Shown here piece after piece: positions 44,479-55,689 of a DNA stretch of 64,000 nucleotides (position 1 is its first letter; every line of letters starts with the position of its first letter). Under the pieces are notes generated by a model. It was given only the letters and a program-made list of their open reading frames with translations, did no database searches and had not been told where the DNA came from. This DNA comes from Siderastrea radians. Lineage: Eukaryota > Cnidaria > Anthozoa > Scleractinia > Rhizangiidae. The stretch lies in NCBI GenBank assembly GCA_964017195.1, contig OZ024888.1, positions 18,516,201-18,580,200 of the forward strand. Direction: 5' to 3'. A program made the position numbers and the translations under genes.

Positions 44479-47205
44479 TATGCACCCAACAGTGAATATG
44501 TCAGCTGGGTTTGGAGTCTAAATTTCTATACGTTTTATTAAACTTGTCATCACGCTATGTTTTCAGTTCACTCGGTAAAACATTCAGGGGGGGAGGCGGT
44601 GAAATGAAAAAGAAGAGGGTGGTACAGTTATTCTACGCAACGACTTCCGCCGACTTTTTTGATTTATTGTCATTTAAAGAAAGTAGTAATCAAAATCATT
44701 TCTGCAGCTCGATATTCTGTATGCAAATGTTTCATAACGGCAATTCGAAAAAGTCTTACAAATATCGACAAAAATGGAAATTTCACGAGTAACGGTATAT
44801 CTCTTCTAGGCATTACCGCAGACATGTTAAAAGAGGGATAACGTGAATGTGCTTGCTGTAGTAGAATACTGACATGGGCTAAAAATGAGAAGGCTGCGAA
44901 GTGGTCTCGTTTCAATGCGCTTTCCTCGTGCGATGTTGGCAGATACGAAAACATTCTGCGTGCTTGAATGCTTTCTCCGTTTCAGGTGGTATCTGAAAAT
45001 ACTCTCTACGGCATTTGTCATGGATTGTCTGTGTGAAAACCGGCTTTCAACAAAACGCTGACCCCCTCCCCCCCCACTGACTCACGCACTGACCCCGTCT
45101 GAAATTCACAGGATAAATCAGTAATCGTTGTTTATCATTTACAGGGGGAAACCGGTTTGTCTACGGTTTGTGCAAATGGTAAGCAAAACATTATGAATGG
45201 AAATTTCCGTTCTAGATTGGCATGTGCCATTTGTACAATCCACTCTAATTCACATAGAGTCTGGAATTAGATTGCTTATTGGGGCAGGACCTGGAAGTGC
45301 AACATAATTCTCTGTTAGGACATTCCAGCTGGGAGTTTTGGAGTGCCTCCCAAGACGCTCGTTTATTTTGGAACATTTTCGGTCCTGCAATCCAAATAGC
45401 CTTACCATTTACAGTTCAACCGAAACTCCCGGATTTTTTTGTAGGCTCTGTCTAGACCCGGCCGGCAGGTACAGATGCTTCGAGACTAAATACCCGGCAG
45501 TGCAAAATTTTCAAACATTCTGAAAGTATTCGATATTTGTTTAGCATTGCGAAGCGATTCAGGAAAAGTACTTTAGTTTTGTAGTTGACGACTTGTCCAT
45601 GCTTACTATAAAATCGCGATGTTTGCGACACTTGCATGTAGAATTATTTGCGACTAGACCCTCCAGTCATCACAAAAGAAGTGGAATTTAAAATTTGAGC
45701 TCTGTGGCAGCTATGTTTTTTTGTTTTTTTGTTTGGCGATGAGTCTGCTCTCCAAACCAATAAAGTTGATAAAAACAAACGTTAATAAAGTTAATGTTAT
45801 TGCTATGGGTGCTCACTGACGTTAATGTTGATTACTAAGGTTACTAGTCAAGTACAACAACCAACAGAAATATGGTGGCCGAACCCCTTATTCGGACTTT
45901 TTCTCGATTTTCTCAAGGAGAGAGTCTTAAGAGCGACTTTTTTCCGTGACCGAGTGAGAGGTGGCACATGATGAAAAACAAGACTACTCTCAAATTTATT
46001 TCAGAGATACCTTATGGTGAGTCAATCAACGTGGTGTGATTTTTTATTTCAAAGCTGCTTTTGTTTTGCAAAAAATTCTTAAAAACTGTCACGAGCGCCG
46101 ACAGCCATGAAATGGTCGAAATTCATACCACGAGTAAGAGCACAAGAACTTTGCTGCTCACAAGCGCAAAATAATGCAGGCTTTTCTCGATTTTGTGAAT
46201 TTGTAAAGGAGGCATTTACAAATGATTTGAGTCTAAGAAGAGGATTATAAAGGTTAATTTAAATTTCTGGAGCCTGTTTAAAAATCACTAAAATTTGATT
46301 GATTAAAAATCACATTTTGGAGCGGTTTTTCAAGGAACACTTTTCCTACGCGGTATAACTCAGAATCACTTAAGACTTGGGTTTTGATAAGTGGAAGTGA
46401 CGTTCTTTTTACTGGTATAAAAATTAGTCTGGGGCTTTTAATTGCTACGAAGAATTACCCTTTCTATTTGGACGAAATCACAACACCGCCTTGTCAACAA
46501 CCGCAAATAATCGAACTACGCTTTCCCTTCTCAAAGCCAAAATTCCAACAAAATCTTATTAGTTAGCACTCTACTTGATCCGAAACTCAACATATTTAGC
46601 TCACCTGGTGTAACAATTTGTTGAAGATTGGTTTGTATCCTACATTCGTTTCAAATACTTCACTAGCACTCGGACGGTGTTTCCCAAATCGCACATTCAA
46701 TATTTAGTAAATCAGCAATAACTATGCTGGAAGGTCCTTGCAAAAAAACATCGCATTTCCGTCTTCACAGTTCCAACCAAATTTTAGTTAAAACGGCCAT
46801 TTTAAAGCAGAAACTTTTTTCACATTTTGAAAACCACGTTTTGGCCGTTGTTGTTGCAGGAGATCAACTACAGCGAAAATGGCGGTTTGACTTTCGCTCC
46901 TTGTTCTGTCACGCAATGACATGTGAGGCTCGGTTACGGATTGAATTAAACTTGGTGGGCTATATACTTTGAGGAATGCCGTAAAACTCCGGATATAAGC
47001 TCTGGGCTTGTGCAACTTCGTAAGTGGTTTTGGTGGGGCTTATAAACGAAAGGGCTTATAAACGGGGTGAAAAAACCTTTCGAAACAGGCCACAGCAGTG
47101 TAGATGGAAATACGTTTTCACGTTAAAAAGTCACAATAAAGCAACATTTGTAGCCCGTATTACCGGATGTATTTTTTTGTTTCCAGCTAGATGGGCCTAT
47201 AACCA

Positions 47206-47583
47206 GGGGGACTTATAAGCGACGATTTTCTTACTGCACAGCAAATTGCCGGCTTCTTTTCCCGTCTCTCTGCGAAAAAGACTCTTCAAGACGATGAGGA
47301 ACAGTCTGATGACGACTTCGAAAGCGCTGTGCATGAAGCAGAAATGGATGAACTTAAGAATATGGCTCTGCACGAATTGGCCCCGAGACACCCCGTCACT
47401 TTTGATGCGTACAAGTTGTGTGATATGGCAGCAAAGTCCAAGTGAAAGAACTTTTCCGTTCCAGTGCTGAGAGAGATTTGTTTATTTTTTGGCATTGATA
47501 TCGCCGGAATAACGATGTATCGCAAACAGCCTTATGTGAGCAAGATAGAGTCGCTCTGCCTTAGCTGCACCTGCCATCAGTAA
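47206..47583 (+). pseudogene. Coding exon with one premature stop, in TTAA element
   Basis: A frame from about 47206 runs DDFLTAQQIAGFFSRLSAKK, an acidic stretch (QDDEEQSDDDF), ALHELAPRHPVTFDAYKLCD, then TGA at 47443-47445, and continues in the same frame through VLREICLFFGIDIAGI to YVSKIESLCLSCTC and TAA at 47581. Except for that TGA it is an uninterrupted C-terminal domain of about 125 residues ending in closely spaced Cys. No start codon is visible, so it looks like a 3' exon. I cannot name the family. It could be part of the element's own protein or a captured host exon. Confidence 0.5.
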
Positions 47584-47654
47584 ACTGATCACGGAAAGTA
47601 CCAAGCATTTACGACACTGTTATTTGCTAAATAAAACAGTTCAGGCGGCTGATA

Positions 47655-47822
47655 CAGTGGAATCCCGCTTTCTCGAACCTACAAGAGAACATTGATTCCG
47701 ACTTGTCGAGAAAACAATAGTTCAAAAAGTGATGGTAAACTTCCCGTGCTTGAGTGAGGGAGAGGAAACTGCTTTTGGCAGCATCAAATTATCGGAAGCT
47801 TCAGAAAAACTGAGTTCCACAG
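47655..47822. mobile_element. Small pogo/Tc1-type MITE
   Basis: CAGTGGAATCCCGCTTTCTC at the left and GAAAAACTGAGTTCCACAG-type right end, flanked by TA (47653-47654, 47823-47824). The CAGTGGAA start resembles pogo/Tigger termini. Similarity between ends is limited to the outer bases. Confidence 0.4.
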
Positions 47823-48361
47823 TATATGGGATGATAATTCCCGAGGCCGAAAGATTGTCCGAAAACTAAACAATGGCCCAAGAAGCGAAACTTTAAAAGA
47901 AACTGTGAAGCCTTGAGTGCGCTATTTTCATTAATGAGCGTCATCATCATCACAATCGAGCAAGAAGGGTTTATTCATTAGTTAATTCTCCGTTTAATTT
48001 TACGTAATTGCTATCGTGGTGAAGCGAAAACAACCAGTAACCGTAAAGGTCTGTTTGCGGTTAAACAAAATGTGATATGGTTAGGTTTAAAAAGGAGGGA
48101 CCTAACACAGTGTGGACAGTTTTTTTCTCCCTTTTGGTATGATAAAATCGGGCGACGGTGGCGACGGTGGTGGCGGATATGAAATCGAGCTTAGCGACTC
48201 GTCTGATACTAGCGGTTGATTTTGTAACACGTGACGTGATAATATGCTGAAACACTAGCACCGCATTCGAATGAATGCAGTCGAAAATTATCGCGACCTC
48301 GTTTGAAGTGCCCGGTCCGTGCCCAGTGATCGCGCACTGACAAGTTTGAATGGCCCCCTAA

Positions 48362-48760
48362 AGGCCATGTTACACGACGCAATTTTTCCTGCAACTTGCA
48401 ACGCAACAAACGTTGCGTTGCAAGTTGCGAAAAAAATTGCACGTGTAACATCCCATTTTCGCAACCTGCAATGCAAAAAAATGTTGCATTGCAAGTTACA
48501 GGAAAAGTAGAACTATCCTTTTCTTTTCGCAACGTTGCGAGACAAGTTGCTGCATGTGACATGTCAATCGTAACTTGCAACGCAATTTTATTAAAATGAG
48601 CCAATCAGAGCGCGTCCTTCGCTTGTACAAGATTTGAACTTAATAATTTCCAGCGGGTGCGTTGCAAGTTGCGAACAAAAAATTGCGAACGTGCAGTGTT
48701 TTTCAGTCGTCATCGTTGCGTTGCAAGTTGCAAGGAAAATTGCCTCGTGTAACATGGCCT
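48362..48760. mobile_element. PIF/Harbinger-type MITE with GCAACTTGCAAC repeats
   Basis: Ends AGGCCATGTTACACG and CGTGTAACATGGCCT, flanked by TAA (48359-48361, 48761-48763). Inside, GCAACTTGCAACGC and its reverse complement recur at least six times, so the element can fold in several registers. The open frames over it are by-products of the repeats. Confidence 0.75.
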
Positions 48761-50988
48761 TAAAGCAAGCTGAAAAATGTAAAAACGTTTATGACAGACT
48801 CCTCTGCGTACTAGAGGCGGGGAGGGGAACTCCCATATTAAAGAGATGCTCGTCTTCTCGCTCAGGTGTGTAAGTTACTGATTTTGGTCAAACATAGGGT
48901 GTTCAGGACAGGCTGCCAGTGAGTTTAGCCACCAAGGTTTCGTTTTGAGTTGCACTTGAAGAAAAAAAAAACGCTTTCATGATTTGTTGGCAGTCTAGAT
49001 CGATTAGGCATGGAAATGGTATCCTCCAGGGGTCAAACAAGAAAGCTTGAACCACGCCCAGCTTGATCTCTTCTTGGGGTTCCGACAAGTACTACAGTCG
49101 TCTGAATCGTTTGTAATCATTTCAACAGGAATAAAAAGCCTCTACGGATTACCGCAGTTTTTGTATTCAAGACATGACTATGACTAAGAAATTAGTTGGT
49201 GCTAGATGCAGTGCTTATTTTCAAGTCTGTAGACCCTTTGTATTGAATAAATAAAAGGGAAACTGGAGTTTCTAAAAGCGGCTTTTTTATAACCGAGTGA
49301 GAGATTGCACATGCGGACGTACAAGGGAACATGAGAAAACTTTTAAAAACGCGAATGTTCCGAGGTGCGTATTTAAACTCACAGGGTTCGTGCTCACTTA
49401 CATTTTTGAGAGGGCGAAGGGTAGAAGTTGACTACCGCGTAAGTAGTACCTTCTTCGTGATGCTCAAAACAAACTTCGCAAATGTCAATTCCTAAAATAC
49501 AGCTGATAACCATTTCGTAATTGTTTACTTGGGAATGGACTAAGCTAAATTTACGCCAAGGAAATTACTTCCACGATATCTGGGCAGCGAAAACACGAAT
49601 AGTACAGAAACAGAAGGAGCCTACAGGGTTTTGAATTTCTGCAGTTTTGTATTCAGTCGAGAATCATCGTGCCAATCTAGTCGCGTTTAATACTATTACT
49701 TCTCACCAAGCTTTTATAACATGGCTAGAGCCCAACCAACCAACCGTTTGGTGGGTCTGTTCGAAAAGCATTTCAAATACCTAAATGACAGTTTCCTTAC
49801 CCTTTTCCATACTCCAGCTCGTGAGATCCTATCTCTATAAGCCTCCAGTCTGAAAAAATGCAGCCTTTGTGGGGAGTCCCCCTGTACAGTACCCACCGCC
49901 CCAACCCCCAGGAGTTCGTGACTCTCATTCCGTGACAAACACGAGGGTGCACGAGTAATGACACGCAACCGTTCTTTGAATTTCATTGTCTCATTTGAGG
50001 CTCTAAACTTCGTTAAGTGCGTCTGTTCATCGTGTTATCAAGTCTCTTGTATGAATGGCTGTATGGAATCTGAAATATGGTTAAAGTTGTCAAGAAATAC
50101 GATGTTTACGAGGGCCTTTCGTAATAGTGACTGATTGTGTCCTGAGTACCATAGCCGCTTGCCCGTGGGAAATTACAATTTGCCGACGAAAGAAGGGGGG
50201 AAAACAATGTTCAACCACTGCATGCTTTTGCAAGGTAAGGGTAAAATATTAAATAATAAACTCGTATGGAGCTAAACGATAAGATTTTGTTCGAATTTTG
50301 GCTTTATCATAAGAGAAAGCGTACAGCGTAATTCGATTATTTGCTTTGTTGACATCAGTCGCTGTCGAGTGGTTTCCTCGAAATAGGAGCAAATTATTAT
50401 ATCCTTAAAAAGTACATCATTTCTACTTATCTAAGCCGTAATTTCAGGTGAATCTGAGTTATACCGCATAGGAAAAGTGTTTCGTGAAAAACTGCTCAAA
50501 AATGAAATCTGTAAATAATGAAAAATTGGTGATTTTTAAACGCTCGCCTGGATTTCAAAGTTCAGTTAATTATCCTGATTTTAGACTCAAATCATTCGTC
50601 AATGCCTCCTGTACAAATACACAAACTTGAGAAAGGCCTTCTTTAATTTCCGCTTTTGATGAGCAAAGTTCGTTTGACCATGTTCGTCGCTCTCGTTTCG
50701 GGCATTTTATAGCGCCGGGCGCTCGTTACAGTTTTTGAGTATTTTCTCGAAAATGAAAATAGATTTAAACAAAAAAAATACACCACGTTTATTGACTCAC
50801 CATAAGGTATCTCTGAGCAAAAAGTGAAGGTAGTTGATTTTGTAAGCATGTGCCACATTTTTCTGTTTTCACGCGGTCTACAAAAAAATTCGCTCTTAAC
50901 ACCTTTGTGGGCATTTTCTACTAAGCTTGTGCACAGAAGGCGTGCACAGACTATGCACTACTGGTTCAGTATATGGTTGTGGTTTACA

Positions 50989-50997
50989 GGTTTATAA
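50989..50997 (+). promoter_or_regulatory. TATA-like box of unit 3, separated from ZNF-3
   Basis: TTTATAAAG followed by CGAATATGTGTGG, matching the boxes of units 1 and 2. Here a 1-kb insertion (51057-52115) lies between it and the ZNF-3 ATG, so the normal spacing of about 180 bp has become about 1.24 kb. Confidence 0.3.
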
Positions 50998-51056
50998 AGC
51001 GAATATGTGTGGTTGGGTCATGGTGTCAGTATTCCTTCATGAGATGCGTCCATTAT

Positions 51057-52115
51057 CAAAAGGAGCCATTGTCACCTAAAATGCTTTGCACGCCGAGGTA
51101 CATTCTTTCATATATGAAAAAACTGACATTTTCTTGATTGTTGTGAAGTCTGATTTGTATCTTCTTCCGTCGCTTCCGTTAGCTATTTGAGAGCACAAAT
51201 GTGACTTTTAAGATGACATTTAAGTGTCACTGTATCGATTTCATTGTATATTTCCGAATTCTGAAGTGTTTTCGCGGTGGAGAAGGAGTTCTTTAGATGC
51301 ATGCTTCGTAGGGTTCAGGAAGGCTGAGGCGAAGGCCAAGTCTTCCGGCTCTGCCAAGGTTGTATGGCTAAACGAATCCGTGTATAAGTAACCGAGGGAA
51401 AGAAGAACATATACAGGTTTCAGAAATACTGCTGACAGTACGTTTGCCGAATAGCACTGCATTCGCCGCCGGAGGAAACAGAAGGAGTGTTAATTTAGTT
51501 CGAGGAAAGACGTATCTCGCTACCACGAAATAACAGTAGCCATGGGCTTGCTCCAAAATAATACTTATCAGTGATCATGGGCTTATGCTGTTTTACTTGA
51601 TTATTCCTTGTGTTCACTGTCTGTTATGTTTTATTGTCACAAAGAGTGTAAGTGGCTATTCTAGTTTTGCGTCCATCGACATCGGTGGATACAATCGATC
51701 GAGCGATCAATCGATCAAACGCTGTAATGAATCCATTTATATGCGTTGACTGCAAAGTCCGTTCTTGAGTAGGTTTTCTCCAGTGACATCTAGCGATTAA
51801 GATCTCAATATCCTTGCAACTTGTTTTTTTCTTATATTGAGTGTAAGTGGCTGCTGCGGTTTTACGTCCATCGAGGTCGCTCGATCGGGCGATATAATAG
51901 CTCCATGCGCGTTGACTTGAAGTCAGATCCAGAGTTGTTTTCTCCAGTAACATATTTTCAGAGGCAACTATTGTACATATCAGCTCGCCGGAAGGCCAGT
52001 GCAGCAGGGTATAATTTGCAAAAAGTCGGTAAACGCGCCAGCCGAACGCTAGAAACTGTCGCAACTGTTTTATAACACAAGCACGCAAAGCACTTTGGGT
52101 GACACTGGCTCTTTA
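51057..52115. mobile_element. TIR insertion in ZNF-3 promoter region
   Basis: Units 1 and 2 continue from GATGCGTCCATTAT straight to TACGTCGAACTG. Unit 3 has about 1.06 kb between. The ends are mirrored: AAAGGAGCCATTGTCACC ... and GGTGACACTGGCTCTTT, then AAAATGCTTTGCACG against CGCAAAGCACTTTG. The target duplication is unclear. The minus-strand frame 51624-52088 covers an internal direct repeat and has no recognised domain. Confidence 0.65.
51646..51960. repeat. Direct repeat, period about 195 bp
   Basis: GTGTAAGTGGCT at 51646 recurs at 51841, followed in both by a TTTTRCGTCCATCGA block, GATCGRGCGAT and GCGTTGACT. It accounts for the repeated DGRKT motifs in the overlapping minus-strand frame. 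Confidence 0.7.
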
Positions 52116-52233
52116 AGGGACGTCGAGCTGTATACTATTTATATGCTCCTTCACTTTGCCTATTATAGTACGCAAAATGATTGTGCAATTCATTTAATAC
52201 TATGTTTGGATTTTCTCTCGAGGCTGCAGCACG

Positions 52234-53568
52234 ATGGCTGCAAATCACATACCCCACTGCAGCAAATCCTATGGAACTAGTTACCTGGAGGCAGAGGGAG
52301 AGAAGTCCTTTGAGTGTGATTTGTGTGGCAAATGTTTTAGTGAAGAAGGACGTCTAGCGAGACATACGAAAACACACAGTGGAATGAAGTTTTTTGAATG
52401 TAAGCGGTGTGGAAAATGTTTTAGTCGAGCAGGAAGTCTAACAAAACATAAGAGAACACACAGTGGAGAGAAGCCTTTCAAATGTGAACAGTGTGGAAAA
52501 TGTTTTACTCAAGGAGGAAGTCTAACGAGACATAAGAGAATACACAGTGGAGAGAAACGGTTTGAATGTGACCAGTGTGGTAAACGTTTTAGTGAAGTAG
52601 GACAACTAACGAGACATAAGAGAACGCACAGTGGTGAGAAACCTTTTGAATGTGATCAGTGTGGAAAACGTTTTAGTGAAGCAGGAAATCTAACGAAACA
52701 TAAGAGAACACACACTGGAGAGAAGCCTTTTGAATGTGACCAGTGTGGCAAACGTTTTAGTGAAGCAGTAAATCTAACGAGTCATAAGAGAACACACAGT
52801 GGGGTGAAGCCTTTTGGATGTGATCAGTGTGGCAAATGTTTTAGTCAAGCACCACATCTAACGAGTCATAAGAGAACACACAGTGGGGAGAAGCCTTTTG
52901 GATGTGATCAGTGTGGCAAATGTTTTAGTCAAGCAGGAAGTCTAAAGCAACATAAGAGAACGCACAGTGGAGGGAACCCTTTTGAATGTGACCAGTGTGG
53001 CAAACGTTTTAGTGAAGCAGGAAATCTAAGGAGACATAAGAGAACATGCAGTGGAGAGAAGCCTTTCAAATGTGAACAGTGTGGAAAATGTTTTAGTCAA
53101 GGAGGAAGTCTAACGAGACATAAGAGAACACACAGTGGAGAGAAACGGTTTGAATGTGACCAGTGTGGCAAACGTTTAAGTAAAGCAGGAAATCTAAGGA
53201 GACATAAGAGAACACACAGTGGGGAGAAACCTTTTGGAGGTGGCCAGTACGGTAAATGCTTTAGTGAAGCAGGCAGGCTAACGAACCATCAGGTAGTACA
53301 CAGTGGAGAGAAGCCTTTTGAATGCGACCAGTGTGGTGAATGTTTTAGTGAAGCAGGGAATCTAAGGAAACATAAAAGAATACACAGTGGAGAGAAACCT
53401 TTTGACTGTGAAAAGGGTGGGAAATATTTTACTCAAGGAGGAAGTCTAAGACGACACAAACGAACACACAGCTTGGAGAAACAATTGAAGTGCGAGCAGC
53501 CTGATGATTCCTACAGCATCTCTGAACTTTTAAGCGGCATTACGGAAATCAAGCAGGAAAAGTTATGA
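52234..53568 (+). CDS. ZNF-3, fourteen-finger C2H2 protein, three altered fingers
   Basis: A 444-residue paralogue with the shared leader (MAANHIPHCSKSYGTSYLEA) and tail (SISELLSGITEIKQEKL; SUMO-type lysine at 440). Fourteen finger repeats at 28-residue spacing run from Cys28 to a repeat at Cys392. Finger 9 ends His-X3-Cys in place of His. Finger 12 has lost both Cys (GGGQYG). Finger 14 has Gly for its second Cys. Finger 11 has Leu for the core Phe. The remaining ten look normal. Linkers are mostly HSGEKPF, with one HTGEKPF and the variants MKFF, VKPF and GNPF. The nearest in-frame stop is a TAA about 33 bp upstream. Likely a DNA-binding protein with a shortened effective array, or a gene beginning to decay. 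Confidence 0.88.
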   Translation: MAANHIPHCSKSYGTSYLEAEGEKSFECDLCGKCFSEEGRLARHTKTHSGMKFFECKRCGKCFSRAGSLTKHKRTHSGEKPFKCEQCGKCFTQGGSLTRHKRIHSGEKRFECDQCGKRFSEVGQLTRHKRTHSGEKPFECDQCGKRFSEAGNLTKHKRTHTGEKPFECDQCGKRFSEAVNLTSHKRTHSGVKPFGCDQCGKCFSQAPHLTSHKRTHSGEKPFGCDQCGKCFSQAGSLKQHKRTHSGGNPFECDQCGKRFSEAGNLRRHKRTCSGEKPFKCEQCGKCFSQGGSLTRHKRTHSGEKRFECDQCGKRLSKAGNLRRHKRTHSGEKPFGGGQYGKCFSEAGRLTNHQVVHSGEKPFECDQCGECFSEAGNLRKHKRIHSGEKPFDCEKGGKYFTQGGSLRRHKRTHSLEKQLKCEQPDDSYSISELLSGITEIKQEKL

Positions 53569-54014
53569 CAGTATGCCTTGTGGCAGATGATTATCAAGAT
53601 GCATCAAAATATATAGTGCACAAGGGAAGAATTCTTTTCACCGGGTGCATTGCATGAATAACAAGATAATTACCGCCACATTTTTGTTGCTAGAGCAACA
53701 TCCCATGCAGTCAGTTTCTAAAGTTAAGATCCACGCCATTAACAATGTCGGATTATTGGGGCCCATTAGTTGCCCGATTTACAGGAGTATTTTCATGTCA
53801 AGTTAAAATTCCGAAGAGTGGACATTTGAGGTGTTCTCATATTTTAAAGAATAAAGATTATTTACAGGAACATTTTACATGTTATCGCCCATTTTTCTCA
53901 CACCCCTTGAATTCCCAGCATAATGAATGTGCTTTTTTTCCTCCACCTGTTTCTTCTTTTTTATTTCGTTTCTCTTGCCATCTTATTATTCTCTCTTGAC
54001 TTGCTCCCTTTACT

Positions 54015-54022
54015 TGACGTCA
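54015..54022. promoter_or_regulatory. CRE palindrome, unit 3
   Basis: Perfect TGACGTCA with two more TGACGTC half-sites within the next 20 bp, in the block matching 7520-7545 and 28436-28465. Putative CREB/ATF site. Confidence 0.35.
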
Positions 54023-55689
54023 ATGACGTCCATGACGTCCTGGGCTAACAGGGTTTGCAGCAATGAGCGATGGACGTCGTTTATTTCACGTTGGCAAGCG
54101 TGAAGCGAGTACCAAAGGCGTAAGCTCTTAGCTTCTACGGGGGTCTGGGAGTATGGTCCCGGCGAAAAGTTTTTAAATTGTATCCTCTGAAACGCCGTTT
54201 TTAGCGTTCCTGAGATCAAAGAAGCCGTTTCCTAAGCAAGGTCTCAGTTCACTTTAAGCTGAATGTTGATAACATCAAACAAGATCTTGTTATCAAGAAA
54301 CACTGTGATGTTTAGGGGAAGGGCTCACGATGGATTATGGCCCTGGAGACTTCTTGAATTATTTTATGATATTTGGAAACGTCAAATTTCTTTACCATCT
54401 ATATGCCTCACTGATTTAAAAAAATGATTACAAAATTAGTTAACTAGAAGTATGTCAGGTAAAAGTACCGGAAGTCACATTACAAACAACCGGATGTTAC
54501 GTCCGACCTCTGACCTCAAATGAAATGCGGGAGCCAAAAAGATGGACGCTAGTATCTGTAAATGTCTTTCGTCTCTGAGGCCAGGTGGTACTCTGTGAGT
54601 GTTTGGGTGGAGTGTGTCGCCAGGACTTTGATAACCTTACCCTGTGCCATAGACAGCGGCACATACCCCTATGGCGTAAAAGTGGGAGAACCTCTCCTGG
54701 GCTGTGAAGTGTTAAATTTGTTTCAATTTTGTTTGAATTTGCATTCGATCACGAATTTGCTTGCTTTTGATTGCTTCAAATACGCTGTTTTGCGACTTGA
54801 GTTTATCTTGATAAGTACTACTTTTGGGTAGTAACGAGCACACAGAAGACTACAACAACGAACTCCCCAATGTATTTTATAAAACTGTCAAACATGGCCG
54901 ATCTTACAGCACTCGCTGCTGCGCATGCATTGCACCTTACGTCTACTATCTTGCGGGCTCATGATAAAATAAGATAAATATGTCAACATCCTTCTTTCTT
55001 AAAGAAACTAAGTTAACGTTTATTCAAAGACCCATAAGTTTATACTCAAATGAAGTTCGCGTTACACTTCCTACATGGTGGGTCCGTCCACGCAAGTGAA
55101 AACAGCTGAACACAAAGCAAAAGGAAAAAAAGGAACATCTGTCTGAGCAAGTTTCCTAATATGTTCTTCAATTCAACGTCAACACAAATAAAGTAAATAA
55201 CACATTTCTAACGACATAAATTAAATTTCCGTAATGTGTTTGACCGTATTGCTCAAAATCATGTACCGTATACCCTTCAAAAACTCCACTTACTTGGTTG
55301 TGTTTCAGAACGAGCTCTCCGCCGTGAAGAAACCAAAGATTAAGTGCTCGAAGACAAATTTTGCAACTTGAACTTTTCGCCTTCCGTTTATAGATATTAA
55401 ATATTTTTTCTCCGGTTTAAAACTTCAGTACTGTCGAACAATCGTTTTGCTAAATAAGCTTAAACTTTTAAAGGAGCCTCTTTTTTCAAAAGCGACGATG
55501 AATTATGGTCATGCAATTTCCCGCTAAGAAAAACGCGGGTTGCCCAAAAGTACTGCAAGATTTCCTGCCATGAAAAGATGGCATTTTTCACCCTCGTCGT
55601 GTTGCCGTGGGACTCCCCTCCCCCTCGCACAGAGTCTGTTGAAATTCTTCTTTCAGGCTAAGTTTACACTAGGAAAATAGTCCAGTCAG

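Larger units (their letters stand above)
45931..50895. mobile_element. Large TTAA-flanked TIR element (about 5 kb)
   Basis: Flanked by TTAA (45927-45930, 50896-50899) where units 1 and 2 read TTGA. Ends GAGCGACTTTTTT and AAAAAAATTCGCTC, with inverted arms of some 600 bp (for example ACCTTATGGTGAGTCAA near 46010 mirrored near 50800, and CGGTATAACTCAGA near 46355 mirrored near 50460). The interior holds a broken coding exon (47206-47583), a small TA MITE, a TAA MITE, and a second partial copy of the end at 49277-49315. TTAA suggests Kolobok-like or piggyBac-like. No transposase was recognised. Confidence 0.7.

Noticed and set aside
48209..48604. 131-residue minus-strand frame
   Set aside because: Lies over the GCAACTTGCAAC repeats of a MITE; composition explains the open frame.
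51624..52088. 154-residue minus-strand frame with repeated DGRKT motif
   Set aside because: Explained by a 195-bp direct repeat inside a unit-specific insertion; no homologue or domain seen.
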